Shown: piece by piece, positions 44,814 through 53,895 of the stretch
How positions within the stretch are numbered: position 1 is the stretch's first letter
How the letters are laid out: every line of letters begins with the position of its first letter
Assembly: GCF_025998815.1 (NCBI RefSeq)
Contig: NZ_AP026678.1
Location: 2,852,001 to 2,916,000 of the forward strand
Direction: 5' to 3'
DNA: 64,000 nt
Origin: Ignavibacterium sp.
GTDB lineage: Bacteria; Bacteroidota; Ignavibacteria; Ignavibacteriales; Ignavibacteriaceae
The notes under the pieces: generated by a model
The model's input: the letters and a program-made list of their open reading frames with translations, nothing else
What the model was told of the DNA's origin: nothing
The model's database searches: none
Made by a program: the position numbers and the translations under genes

Positions 44814-47800
44814 TCAATTAGGTTTTACCTCTTGCTGAATAAGTTCGAAGTATTTACGAATGAGTTCTTCATAATCTTTACTATATCCTTCGCGAATTGC
44901 TTTATCAATCTCATCTTTCAGGAAATCTTTCTTTTGTTTAAGCAGATTAAGCTCTGAAGGACTTTGTCTTACAATATTTTTTCCTGTTTCAGATTTTCTT
45001 TCCTGTTCAAAGTCTCTTTCATTGATTGAACGTTGCGCATCAAGAAGTTTAGATAAAATTCTTTCCTGCTTCTGAATTAAATCATCAGTCAGTTTTTCGG
45101 TTTGCATATCAGTAATTACTTCCTGCATTTGTTTTGCGATGTTCTCAAGATTTGCAGGAATTTTTTTTGACTCGCCGGATTCTTTTGCTTCCTTATTAAG
45201 TTGCTCAAGTGATTTTTGAATTAACTGCTGCTGTTGAGCAAGTCTCTGAAGTTGTGCCTGCTGTTCCTGATTCAGATTTCCTTGTTGCATTTGCTGTAAC
45301 ATTTGAGTCATATTATTTAATGTCATCTGTTGACCGGATAATTGCTGAAGCTGTTGAAGCAAAGACATCATTCCTCCTTGTCCGCTTCCGCCTTGCATCA
45401 TTGATTCAAGTTGACTTTTCATCATCATAATCGCCTGATTCATATTTCCCATAGCTTCCTGCTGAAACATCGCAGAATTTTTTGGATTTCTGTTCTGCAT
45501 ATTGCTCAGTGATTGCTCCATATTTTTATTTGCAAGTCCGAGCGCCTTACCCATTTCAGGTGTAACAGCAAAAGTCTTTTGCGATAATTGTGCAAGCTGT
45601 TCAAGTAGCTTGTTCAAATTATTTTTAATTTCATTCTGTTGCTGAGCCAGTGTCTGATATTGTGATGAGTTTGGATCAAGTTTTTGCGATTGATTTTTTA
45701 ATTCTTCCTGTTTCTTTGATAATGAAAGCAGATTATCGATTATTCTCATCATATCAGTAAAAGTCTGCATCTGATTTTGCTGCATCATCTGATCTTTCAT
45801 TTGCTGCATCATTTGCTGCATCTGCTGCATATTGTTGCTCAGTTGCTTCTGATTTTTTTGTGCATTCTGTTTTTGTCCCTGCTTCAGATTTTGTGATGCC
45901 TGTTTTGAAAGCTGTTCATTCTGCTGTTTATCAAACTCTTCCATCAGTTTGTCAAGCTCTTCTTTCGGAACATCTGACATATCCTGCATTTTTTCTTTAA
46001 GGTCTTCCATTGTGTTTTCAAGGTTCTGAAGCTCTTTACTTATTTCATCCTGCTGCTTGCTTAGATTTTCATTTTCCTTTTGATCGTTAGGATTACTCTT
46101 TTCTGTTTGCTTACTAAGTTCCTCCTGTTTCTCATTCATTCTCTCTGTTCTCTTAAGCATTTCATCAATCTTTTGTTCAATCTGAATTCTCTTCAGAAGA
46201 TTCATAGTTCGTTCAATGCTTTTTCTGAATTTCTCTTCATCAATCTGCATATTCTTCATCTGATCCTGAGTCATATTTCTGTTGAGCTGCTCAAGTGTTT
46301 GTCGCATTTGTTCCAAAGTTTTTTTCAGCTCATCACTTGTCATTTCTTCCATCAATTCCTGCAGCTGCATATATTTTTCAAGTGTTTCTTTTGAAAGCAG
46401 TTTATTCTGTTGAAGTTCATTCTGAACATCTTTTAGTTTTTCAGAAATACTTTGCATTTTCTCTTGCAGAGATTCGAATTTGTCAAGTGCCTTTTCAATC
46501 TTTTGTTTTTCTTCCCAGGTTAATTCTTTCTTATCCTGCTTCAAGTCACGATTTATCTGCTCAATATCTTTTTTAAGTTCCTGAGCTTCTTTGATTGTTT
46601 CCTGAAGTTCTTTCAGTGCGTCATCCTGCGTTTTATCAACTTGAGCGAGAATTTCATCAAGCGATGGAACACGAAGATTTATTGTTTGTGTCTTTGCTGA
46701 TTTTGGTCCGCTGATGTTATCATTATCAAAAATCTCCAGATAAAATGTAAACACATCATTTACTGCGGGAGAAAGTTTTGTCAGATTCCAGATGTAATCA
46801 ACAAACTGTTCTTTGATGTTTTTGTCAAACTGAATTTCAATCTGTGAAAAATTCTCTTGCGGCTTTTCGTATTGTGATGAAGATAATCTGTAGTTCAAAA
46901 CAAGTTTTGTAAATCCAAAGTCATCAGAAACTTTAAGATTTATTGGAACGCGATTGTCTTCCGGAAGATTGATATCAGTTCTTGGAAAGTTCAGTTCAAT
47001 TGACGGATAAGCATCTTCAAGGGCTTTAATACTATAAGTTACCGGTTGGAGATTGTTATCATTGTTTAAGTCAGTAATAATTATCTGATAATTTTTGTCG
47101 CCCGAGATTCTGATTGAACCACTTGCCTGATTATTGTTTGAGGTTAACAGAACTTCGCTTGAATCACTAAAAACTATTTTACTGCTTTTAACCTCTTTAC
47201 TTGCAATCAACTTGTATTCTACTATTGAACCTTTAAGTGCCGTGATGTTGCCATTATCTTTCTGTTCGGTTACAGGAAGTTTTGAATATGCCGGAGGAAT
47301 AATTTTTACTTCCAGAAGTTTTATTACAGGATGATCGGTTACTTCAATTTTATATTCTTCACTTCTTATTTCTTTAGCAAAAGCAAAATAGTCTGTTGTG
47401 TTTCTGATATTCTGAAATTTGTAGGAATATACTCCCACCGAATCTCTTTCAAGTTTATGATTTGTAAATCCTGTTTCTGTAACATCTTTCTCTGCTAAAA
47501 ATATTTCGCCAGGATCTTTTCCGGTTACTTTAATCTTAACTTCAACATTTTCTCCTTTAGTGATTTTGGTGTTGCCGGGAAAAACCTCAAACTGAAATTC
47601 TGCAGGAGGAATAAATTTTTTTCCATAACTGAAAAATCTTCCGCTTGCAGTAGCGATTGGTGAGATGAGCAACACCGAAAATAAAACAACAGCAGCAATT
47701 ACTATAAAATTTGTGAAATGTTTTTTGAGTGAATTGAATGAGATGATTTCGGAAAAATCAATGTCTTTAACTTTCTGATAAACATTACTGAATGCCGCAT

Positions 47801-48203
47801 CAATTAATTCAACTGAATAAAGATTTATTGTTGAAGTGCCATTAACAAGTTGAAGTGAATTAAGTAACTCGTCTTTAACAAAAGGAAAGTGAAGTCCGGC
47901 AATCTTAGCGGTTTCAAAATAATTTCTCGAAGGGATTATGTTGAATAGTTTAAGTATTGGAATGAACACAAAGTAAGCAAGTGATGAAATAATAATTACA
48001 ACCCAGCTATAAAAAAGTATAGTTCTTATTGAAGCTGAAAATCTGAATAATGATTCCGCAAGTATAAACAGGAATAATGCAGCAATTATGATTGAAAGAC
48101 TTATCAACAATCCTTTGGCAGTAATCAATGAAAAATTTTTTCTGACAAGTTTTTCTAGCTTACTGATTATTTCGCTATAATATTTTGATTGCGATTCACT
48201 CAT
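44814..48203 (-). CDS. DUF4175-family membrane protein with Gln/Met-rich coiled coil
   Basis: A 1129-residue protein. Two adjacent N-terminal membrane spans (about 28-50 and 58-82) and a third near 165-188 precede a periplasmic beta-rich region (about 190-520, with FPGNTKITKGENVEVKIK). From about 520 to the end it is extended coiled coil, first Glu/Lys-rich and then extremely Gln/Met-rich (QQMQQMMQQMKDQMMQQNQM at about 800). This architecture matches DUF4175 proteins. The function is unknown; a cell-envelope scaffold is plausible. It overlaps the DUF4159 gene by 4 bp, a pairing seen repeatedly in this group. Confidence 0.82.
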   Translation of the reverse strand: MSESQSKYYSEIISKLEKLVRKNFSLITAKGLLISLSIIIAALFLFILAESLFRFSASIRTILFYSWVVIIISSLAYFVFIPILKLFNIIPSRNYFETAKIAGLHFPFVKDELLNSLQLVNGTSTINLYSVELIDAAFSNVYQKVKDIDFSEIISFNSLKKHFTNFIVIAAVVLFSVLLISPIATASGRFFSYGKKFIPPAEFQFEVFPGNTKITKGENVEVKIKVTGKDPGEIFLAEKDVTETGFTNHKLERDSVGVYSYKFQNIRNTTDYFAFAKEIRSEEYKIEVTDHPVIKLLEVKIIPPAYSKLPVTEQKDNGNITALKGSIVEYKLIASKEVKSSKIVFSDSSEVLLTSNNNQASGSIRISGDKNYQIIITDLNNDNNLQPVTYSIKALEDAYPSIELNFPRTDINLPEDNRVPINLKVSDDFGFTKLVLNYRLSSSQYEKPQENFSQIEIQFDKNIKEQFVDYIWNLTKLSPAVNDVFTFYLEIFDNDNISGPKSAKTQTINLRVPSLDEILAQVDKTQDDALKELQETIKEAQELKKDIEQINRDLKQDKKELTWEEKQKIEKALDKFESLQEKMQSISEKLKDVQNELQQNKLLSKETLEKYMQLQELMEEMTSDELKKTLEQMRQTLEQLNRNMTQDQMKNMQIDEEKFRKSIERTMNLLKRIQIEQKIDEMLKRTERMNEKQEELSKQTEKSNPNDQKENENLSKQQDEISKELQNLENTMEDLKEKMQDMSDVPKEELDKLMEEFDKQQNEQLSKQASQNLKQGQKQNAQKNQKQLSNNMQQMQQMMQQMKDQMMQQNQMQTFTDMMRIIDNLLSLSKKQEELKNQSQKLDPNSSQYQTLAQQQNEIKNNLNKLLEQLAQLSQKTFAVTPEMGKALGLANKNMEQSLSNMQNRNPKNSAMFQQEAMGNMNQAIMMMKSQLESMMQGGSGQGGMMSLLQQLQQLSGQQMTLNNMTQMLQQMQQGNLNQEQQAQLQRLAQQQQLIQKSLEQLNKEAKESGESKKIPANLENIAKQMQEVITDMQTEKLTDDLIQKQERILSKLLDAQRSINERDFEQERKSETGKNIVRQSPSELNLLKQKKDFLKDEIDKAIREGYSKDYEELIRKYFELIQQEVKPN

Positions 48204-48856
48204 TGACTTAGTGCAAATAGAATAATGTTAGTACCAAATTTAAGTGCTTCAATTCTTTTTTCTTCCGGATCTTTATGAACTTCAGGATCAGCCCAGCCAT
48301 CACTTGGATTTGATTCATAAGTATAAAGCACAGCCATTCTTTCGCCAATGAAAATTCCGAATGTCTGAGGTGGTTTTTTGTCGTGCTCGTGCGTTTTAGG
48401 AGCACCATTATCAAACTTGTAATAAATATTAAAGAGTTTGTGTGAAAAAGGAAGTTCGACAAAATCTTTATCAGGAAAAACTTTTTTCATTTCTCTTCTT
48501 ATAGCTTTATCCATTCCATAATCATCATCAATGTAAAGAAAGCCACCGTTTTCAAGATAAGTTCTTAAGCGTTTTACTTCTTCATCGCTAAATACAATGT
48601 TGCCGTGACCAGTTATAAAAAGAAAAGGATAAGAAAAAATTTCATCGCTCTGAATGTCAACAAATTTATATTCAGGAATTGTTTTGATGTTTGTATTTGC
48701 TGCAACATACTTCAGCAAATTAACTTCTGCGGAAGGATCATTATACCAATCACCTCCGCCATTGTATTTCAATCTTGCAATAATAAAACCATCTTTAACC
48801 TGCGCTAATGCAGACTGAAAGCAAATTAAAATTATTATAGGGACAATCTTTTTCAT
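48200..48856 (-). CDS. DUF4159-domain secreted protein
   Basis: A 218-residue protein with a signal peptide (KKIVPIIILICFQSALAQ) followed by a DUF4159 domain. The domain has FIIARLKYNGGGDWYNDPSA, FLFITGHGNIVFSDEEVKRL and the GGFLYIDDDYGMD segment. The fold resembles class I glutamine amidotransferase-like domains, but no catalytic triad is evident. It is co-transcribed with the DUF4175 gene (4-bp overlap), suggesting a common envelope role. Confidence 0.88.
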   Translation of the reverse strand: MKKIVPIIILICFQSALAQVKDGFIIARLKYNGGGDWYNDPSAEVNLLKYVAANTNIKTIPEYKFVDIQSDEIFSYPFLFITGHGNIVFSDEEVKRLRTYLENGGFLYIDDDYGMDKAIRREMKKVFPDKDFVELPFSHKLFNIYYKFDNGAPKTHEHDKKPPQTFGIFIGERMAVLYTYESNPSDGWADPEVHKDPEEKRIEALKFGTNIILFALSQ

Positions 48857-48878
48857 TTTTCTACTTAAAATTTCTGTT

Positions 48879-48886
48879 CAAAGATA
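48879..48886 (-). promoter_or_regulatory. Candidate -7 element (TATCTTTG) for the DUF4159-DUF4175 operon
   Basis: On the minus strand TATCTTTG matches TAnnTTTG and lies about 22 bases before the DUF4159 start codon. No convincing -33 element accompanies it. Confidence 0.35.
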
Positions 48887-48931
48887 AATCACAACAAGCT
48901 TTGGTTTAATGGTAAAAATCGGTACAGCAAA

Positions 48932-49492
48932 CTAAAAAGTGTAATGAAACTGCAGATAAAAATTCAGATAAGAAGGAAGTGAACCTGTAAAAGTTAAACC
49001 ATACTCAACTGCCGCACCGGTTTTTAATCCTCTTAGGTTAAAATCTCTCATATCATATCCGGCTAAAAATGAAAGTGCCAAACCAAACTCCCAGGAATTT
49101 TTATCAACAAAAGTTTTATCGTTGAGAGCAAGTAAACCAATTCCTTCTTCAAGAAAAATTTTACTATCAAAATATTGTGAAGTAACACCTTTAAAGTTTA
49201 ATCCAAGCATTGATGGATAATATGCTTTTCTGTTATTAGGTAATACTGCGTTAATGTCTTTCATAAAAGTTATTCCGAGTCTCGGGAAAACTTCTTCAAA
49301 TAATGGAGTATCAGTTTCAATAAAAAGTCCCGAAGCAAAACCTCCTACTGAAGGAGAATTGCTGCTGAATGAACTGGCACCAAGTATTGTTCCTGCACTT
49401 ATTGCAACTTGAGCAAATAAACTTGATGAAAACAGTAGTACAAGTATAAACGGAATTTTTATTTTCAATTTAATCTTCCAATTTTGGCGCAT
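48932..49492 (-). CDS. Outer-membrane beta-barrel-like protein, hypothetical
   Basis: About 186 residues with a signal peptide (IPFILVLLFSSSLFAQ) and alternating strand pattern ending in an aromatic YLNFYLQFHYTF, typical of small outer-membrane barrels. There is no specific family match from memory. ATG 49492 is used in place of the TTG at 49495. It stands alone, about 75 bases downstream of the start of the DUF4159 gene and divergent from the thermonuclease gene. Confidence 0.65.
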   Translation of the reverse strand: MRQNWKIKLKIKIPFILVLLFSSSLFAQVAISAGTILGASSFSSNSPSVGGFASGLFIETDTPLFEEVFPRLGITFMKDINAVLPNNRKAYYPSMLGLNFKGVTSQYFDSKIFLEEGIGLLALNDKTFVDKNSWEFGLALSFLAGYDMRDFNLRGLKTGAAVEYGLTFTGSLPSYLNFYLQFHYTF

Positions 49493-49526
49493 CAAAATAA
49501 TCAGCTATTGACCAAAATAAAAGGAT

Positions 49527-49889
49527 ATGAAAATGGATAAACAATTATATCACTATAAAGCAAAAGTAACTTCTGTTTATGATGGAGACACCTGTACAAT
49601 TGATATTGATTTGGGATTGCATACATGGATTAGGGGAGAAAAAATTCGTCTGAACAGAATTAATGCCCCGGAGTTAAAAGGCAAAGAAAGAAATAAAGGA
49701 TTAGCTTCACGGGATTTTCTAAAAAATTTAATTCTTGATAAAGAAATAATTATAGAGACAATAAAGGATTCGAAAGAAAAATACGGAAGGTATCTTGGAG
49801 AAATCTGGTTAAAAGATTCAGAAGGGAAATTTGTCAATATCAATGATGAAATGGTTAAAAATAAATTCGCAAAGTATCAGAAGTATTAA
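49527..49889 (+). CDS. Thermonuclease (staphylococcal nuclease-like)
   Basis: A 120-residue SNase domain. It has the N-terminal VYDGDTCTIDIDLGL with metal-binding Asp residues, IRLNRINAPELKGKER with the catalytic Arg and Glu region, and KYGRYLGEIWL with the second catalytic Arg. No signal peptide is evident, so it may be intracellular. Two starts are possible (ATG 49527 and 49533). GldC is encoded 21 bases downstream. Confidence 0.92.
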   Translation: MKMDKQLYHYKAKVTSVYDGDTCTIDIDLGLHTWIRGEKIRLNRINAPELKGKERNKGLASRDFLKNLILDKEIIIETIKDSKEKYGRYLGEIWLKDSEGKFVNINDEMVKNKFAKYQKY

Positions 49890-49910
49890 TCTTAAAAAGG
49901 AAAAACCGTT

Positions 49911-50246
49911 ATGAATAAAACATCCAAAATAGTTTTCACTGTTGAACTTGATGAAAAAAATCTTCCTGAGAAAATTCAGTGGGAAGCTGATGATGCAGGA
50001 TTCGATGGAACACGAGAAGCTAAAACTCTTTTTCTTTCTCTTTGGGATAAAGAAGATGCGGTCACAATGGGTCTCGACTTGTGGACAAAAGAAATGCTGA
50101 TTGAAGAAATGAATATTCACTATCATCAGATGCTGGTAAAGTTAGCCGAATCTTATCAGCGTGCAACTCAGGATTCAGATACTGCAATGCTGATGAAAAA
50201 TTTTGCAGCAGATTTTGCCGAGAGATTAAATCTCTTTAAGAAATAA
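49911..50246 (+). CDS. gldC: Gliding-motility protein GldC homologue
   Basis: A 111-residue soluble protein matching GldC of Bacteroidota: KIVFTVELDEKNLPEKIQW, LSLWDKEDAVTMGLDLWTK, MNIHYHQMLVKLAESYQRAT. GldC is an accessory of gliding/T9SS-associated function in Flavobacteria, with unclear biochemistry. No gldB or other gld gene lies nearby. The T9SS-type tail on the subtilase at 55.3 kb indicates that the secretion system is likely present elsewhere in the genome. Confidence 0.88.
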   Translation: MNKTSKIVFTVELDEKNLPEKIQWEADDAGFDGTREAKTLFLSLWDKEDAVTMGLDLWTKEMLIEEMNIHYHQMLVKLAESYQRATQDSDTAMLMKNFAADFAERLNLFKK

Positions 50247-50348
50247 TTTTGAAATACTTGACAATTGTTTAAAACACAAAAATCACTTTAACCAGCAATT
50301 AACTTTTGCTAATTTGCTTATACAAAAAAATAAATCTTAGGTCAAAGT

Positions 50349-51707
50349 ATGGATGTTGAGATTCTCTCCCGATTACAATTTGCCGTAACAATTGCATTTC
50401 ATTATATCTACCCACCGCTCAGCATTGGTTTGGGCGTTTTTATGGTAATCACAGAAGGAATGTATCTGAAAACAAAAGATAAATTTTATGAGCAGATGAC
50501 AAAATTCTGGGTTAAAGTGTTTGCTTTAACTTTTGCTATTGGTGTTGCAACGGGAATAGTAATGGAATTTGAATTCGGCACAAACTGGGCAACTTATTCA
50601 AGATTTGTCGGAGATGTCTTCGGAAGCGCTCTTGCTGCCGAAGGTATTTTTGCTTTCTTCCTTGAATCAGGTTTTCTGGCTGTTTTGGTTTTTGGCTGGG
50701 ATAAAGTCGGACCCAAAATGCATTTCCTCTCAACACTTATGGTTGCGCTCGGATCAATGTTTAGTGCAATCTGGATTGTGGTTGCAAATTCGTGGATGCA
50801 AACTCCTGCGGGTTATCACATTGTTGGAGAAGGTTTAAATGCCCGTGCAGAAATTACTGACTTCTGGGCAATGGTATTCAATCCTTCCTCAATTGACAGA
50901 TTACTACATACAATTTCAGGTTGTTGGTTAGCCGGAGCTTTTCTCGTAATAAGTGTTGCTGCATATTATCTACTTAAAGACAAACATATTCGATTTGCAA
51001 AATCCTCTATTAAAATTGCACTTGTAATGGCATTGATTGCTTCTTTGTTTCAGTTGTTTACAGGACATCAGAGTGCTGTTGGAGTTGCAAAAAATCAACC
51101 GGCAAAACTTGCAGCAATGGAAGCTGTATTTGATGATCAGACAAATGCGCCATTGTATTTGTTTGGTTGGGTTAATGAAGATAATCAGGAAGTAAAATTC
51201 GGAATCGCTATTCCTTCGATGCTTAGTTATTTAATTGGCTGGGATGCAAACACAAAAGTTACCGGATTAAATTCTTTTCCTGAAGATGAAAGACCACCTG
51301 TAAATATTGTATTTCAGGCATATCATTTAATGGTCGCAATTGGATTTATGCTGATTGCTATTTCTGTTCTAGGGGTTTTCCTTTGGTGGAAAGGAACATT
51401 GTTCAAACATCGTTGGTTGTTGTGGATATTCGTTTTCTCAGTTCTTCTTCCTCAAATTGCAAATCAGGTCGGATGGATTACCGCTGAAGTCGGAAGACAA
51501 CCGTGGATAGTTTATGGATTAATGAAAACTTCAGAAGGATTATCAAAAGCAGTGCAGGCAGGACAAGTATGGTATTCACTCATTATGTTCACATTAATTT
51601 ATATCGGGTTGTTCATTCTATTCATTTATTTGTTAAATAATAAAATACAACACGGACCTGAGGAAGCGGATTTAATTCCTTCGGAAATTGGTCATCCAAA
51701 AGCTTAA
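50349..51707 (+). CDS. cydA: Cytochrome bd ubiquinol oxidase subunit I
   Basis: A 452-residue membrane protein with about nine spans. Expected haem ligands appear in [11 protein letters not shown] (His18) and in the [20 protein letters not shown] region, and GRQPW ([13 protein letters not shown]) is conserved. The quinol-binding Q-loop is of the short type. It makes the low-aeration quinol oxidase with cydB, 5 bases downstream. No transcription regulator is adjacent. Confidence 0.96.
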   Translation: MDVEILSRLQFAVTIAFHYIYPPLSIGLGVFMVITEGMYLKTKDKFYEQMTKFWVKVFALTFAIGVATGIVMEFEFGTNWATYSRFVGDVFGSALAAEGIFAFFLESGFLAVLVFGWDKVGPKMHFLSTLMVALGSMFSAIWIVVANSWMQTPAGYHIVGEGLNARAEITDFWAMVFNPSSIDRLLHTISGCWLAGAFLVISVAAYYLLKDKHIRFAKSSIKIALVMALIASLFQLFTGHQSAVGVAKNQPAKLAAMEAVFDDQTNAPLYLFGWVNEDNQEVKFGIAIPSMLSYLIGWDANTKVTGLNSFPEDERPPVNIVFQAYHLMVAIGFMLIAISVLGVFLWWKGTLFKHRWLLWIFVFSVLLPQIANQVGWITAEVGRQPWIVYGLMKTSEGLSKAVQAGQVWYSLIMFTLIYIGLFILFIYLLNNKIQHGPEEADLIPSEIGHPKA

Positions 51708-51712
51708 AGGAA

Positions 51713-52747
51713 ATGATTATGGAATTCACATTAGACTTAAATACAATCTGGTTTATTCTGATTGGATTACTGCTTACAGGTTATGCAATACTTGATGGAT
51801 TTGATCTTGGTATTGGTGCTCTTCATCTTCTTGTAAAAGAAGATATTGACAGAAGAATTATGCTTAACTCAATCGGGCCCGTTTGGGATGGAAATGAAGT
51901 TTGGTTGGTTACTGGTGGTGGAGCATTATTCGCAGCTTTTCCTCATGTTTATGCAACTGTGTTTTCAGGATTTTATAATGCAATAATTATGTTGCTTTTT
52001 ATGCTAATCTTCAGAGCAGTTGCCATTGAATTCAGAAGTAAAAGACCAATGAAATGGTGGCGACAAATGTGGGATGTAGCTTTCAGTGTTGCAAGTATTC
52101 TAATTGCTTTCCTGATGGGTGTTGCGCTTGGAAATATTATTACCGGAATTCCACTCGATGCAAACAAAGAGTATGTTGGAACATTCTGGAATATGATTAA
52201 TCCTTACACAGTTTTAGTCGGTATTACAACAGTTGCATTGTTCATGATGCATGGTTCAATTTACGGTGTACTCAAAACAGAAGGCGAACTGAATCAGAGA
52301 TTAAAAGGTTGGGTGAATAATTCAATTATTTTTTTTGTGATTTGTTATGTAACTACCACGATGGCAACATTGATATATTTCCCGAATATGGCCAAACATT
52401 TTAAAGATTTTCCACCGCTCTTTGCTTTGGCTTTAATTAATATGCTTGCAATTGCAAACATCCCACGAGAGATTCATCACGGAAGAGAGTTTATGGCATT
52501 TCTTTCATCTGCAGCAAGCATTGCATCGTTGCTTGCACTTTTTGCAGTTGGAATTTTTCCAAACATAGTTCTCTCAAACCCAAATCCCGAATTCAGTCTC
52601 ACGATTTATAATGCTGCATCTTCACAAAAGACTTTGACGATTATGTTAATCATTGCGGCTATCGGAGTTCCTTTTGTGCTGGCTTATACTATCAGTATTT
52701 ATTGGATATTCCGTGGTAAAGTAAAACTAACTAATATGAGTTATTAA
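51713..52747 (+). CDS. cydB: Cytochrome bd ubiquinol oxidase subunit II
   Basis: A 344-residue membrane protein with about eight spans. The N-terminus LNTIWFILIGLLLTGYAILD leads into GFDLGIGALHLL, followed by NSIGPVWDGNEVWLVTGGGALFAAFP, all characteristic of CydB. Starts at ATG 51713 or 51719; AAAGGAA sits better for the second. It forms the heterodimer with CydA. No small cydX-like ORF is obvious immediately downstream. Confidence 0.96.
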   Translation: MIMEFTLDLNTIWFILIGLLLTGYAILDGFDLGIGALHLLVKEDIDRRIMLNSIGPVWDGNEVWLVTGGGALFAAFPHVYATVFSGFYNAIIMLLFMLIFRAVAIEFRSKRPMKWWRQMWDVAFSVASILIAFLMGVALGNIITGIPLDANKEYVGTFWNMINPYTVLVGITTVALFMMHGSIYGVLKTEGELNQRLKGWVNNSIIFFVICYVTTTMATLIYFPNMAKHFKDFPPLFALALINMLAIANIPREIHHGREFMAFLSSAASIASLLALFAVGIFPNIVLSNPNPEFSLTIYNAASSQKTLTIMLIIAAIGVPFVLAYTISIYWIFRGKVKLTNMSY

Positions 52748-52778
52748 AATTATTCTTTAATAGTCGGAAGAGAATAAA

Positions 52779-53351
52779 ATGTTGGAATTAATCTTAAGTG
52801 TTTTTGTCGGAGTCGGACTTGCAGCCGCAGTTGGTTTCAGAATTTTCATTCCGTTTTTAATTGTTTCAATTGCTGCTTATACAGGCAATCTTCAGCTCTC
52901 GACATATTTTCAATGGATTGGAACATTACCTGCATTGGTTGCTTTTTCAGTTGCAACAATTGTTGAAATAGGAGCTTACTACATTCCCTGGCTTGATAAT
53001 TTTCTTGATACAATTGAACATCCGCTTTCAATCTTTGCCGGAATTATTTTAACGGGCGCAGTTGTAACAGAATTTTCACCATTAGTGAAATGGGCTTTGG
53101 CTTTAATTGCCGGTGGAGGAGTTGCCGGAACGATTCACGCAGCTACGGGACTTATTAGATTAAAATCTTCAGCTTTAACTGGTGGAACTGCCAATCCGGT
53201 TGTCTCAACTGTCGAAGCAACAAGTTCAACGGCATTATCTGTAATCGCAATACTTTTTCCTCTTGTTGCTGTATTGATTGTCGGGATTGCAGTAGTTTAT
53301 TTTTCTTTTATGATAAAGAAAAAATTCTTTTCACCACCGCCTGAGAATTAA
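52779..53351 (+). CDS. DUF4126 membrane protein
   Basis: A 190-residue protein with about five spans. It matches the DUF4126 family: GVGLAAAVGFRIFIPFLIVS, VEIGAYYIPWLDNFLDTIEH, and GVAGTIHAATGLIRLKSS. Function is unknown. It lies 31 bases after cydB on the same strand and may be co-transcribed. A palindromic repeat begins 22 bases after its stop. Confidence 0.85.
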   Translation: MLELILSVFVGVGLAAAVGFRIFIPFLIVSIAAYTGNLQLSTYFQWIGTLPALVAFSVATIVEIGAYYIPWLDNFLDTIEHPLSIFAGIILTGAVVTEFSPLVKWALALIAGGGVAGTIHAATGLIRLKSSALTGGTANPVVSTVEATSSTALSVIAILFPLVAVLIVGIAVVYFSFMIKKKFFSPPPEN

Positions 53352-53372
53352 TTTAACAGTTAATAAACTTCA

Positions 53373-53492
53373 GTTCGTTCCTGAATGATTTTCTGCGGTT
53401 CGGACAAGTCCGAACCCTACAATGAAGATTAATCCAATCTAACCTTATATCCTTATTCCTTATTTCCTTATACCATATTCCTCATACCTCTC
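53373..53492. repeat. Dispersed palindromic plus purine-rich intergenic repeat, copy A
   Basis: From GTTCGTTCCTGA at 53373 the sequence runs through the palindrome GGTTCGGACAAGTCCGAACC (53397-53416) and CCTACAATGAAGATTAATCC. It ends in a pyrimidine tract of CCTTAT and ATACC words (minus-strand GGTATAAGGAATAAGG type), finishing ACCTCTC. It aligns over its whole length with copy B (58859-58982). It contains no ORF of note. It fills most of the 53352-53500 gap. Confidence 0.85.
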
Positions 53493-53667
53493 ACCGACAA
53501 ATCTGTCCCCAATATTGTCGCAAAGAAATTTTACAAACATTTACTTTTTACAGGTAAGTATTACTCGCCTATTACTATTTTAAAAAGCCGACCGCAAAAA
53601 TTTTTTCTAATCAAAGAAAATTTGAAGGAATAAAATTTGTAATATTTATATGTAAGAGGAGCTATCT
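53493..53667 (+). other. Intergenic leader region, AT-rich
   Basis: No gene is seen. Several TTTACA words (TTTTACAAACATTTACTTTT, then TACAGG) occur at about 53532-53560. A short AAAGCCGACCGC stretch follows, and an AGGAG ribosome-binding-like sequence stands just before the small ORF at 53668. No sigma-54 -24/-12 pair with correct spacing was found. Confidence 0.35.
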
Positions 53668-53862
53668 ATGCGATTAACTACCACATTTGTCGCAGCAATA
53701 AAGCACGGAATAAAACTCACTTTCATATCAGTTACTTTCTATATTTATTTGGGACAAAATAACATTTGCACGCCACAAACAATTACCCCCCCCCATCAAT
53801 TAACAATTGACAACTTAGCTAATTACATTTCAATCCCTTTTTACACCTCTGGTTTTATTTGA
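53668..53862 (+). CDS. Possible small ORF or gene remnant with poly-C tract
   Basis: A 64-codon frame preceded by AAGAGGAGCTATCT, a good ribosome binding site at the right spacing. The first 30 residues are moderately hydrophobic (TFISVTFYIYLGQNN), a little like an export signal; the rest has low complexity. A run of nine C residues at about 53786-53794 encodes Pro-Pro and could slip. I do not recognise it; it may be the decayed start of a secreted protein gene. Coding status is uncertain. Confidence 0.3.
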   Translation: MRLTTTFVAAIKHGIKLTFISVTFYIYLGQNNICTPQTITPPHQLTIDNLANYISIPFYTSGFI

Positions 53863-53895
53863 CTATGATTTTTTGAGGTTATAAATTTAATTAAA

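Noticed and set aside
45209-46576. Several 70-100 codon ORFs opposite the Gln/Met-rich coiled coil
   Set aside because: They are by-products of biased Gln/Lys codons on the coding strand; no RBS or recognisable domain.
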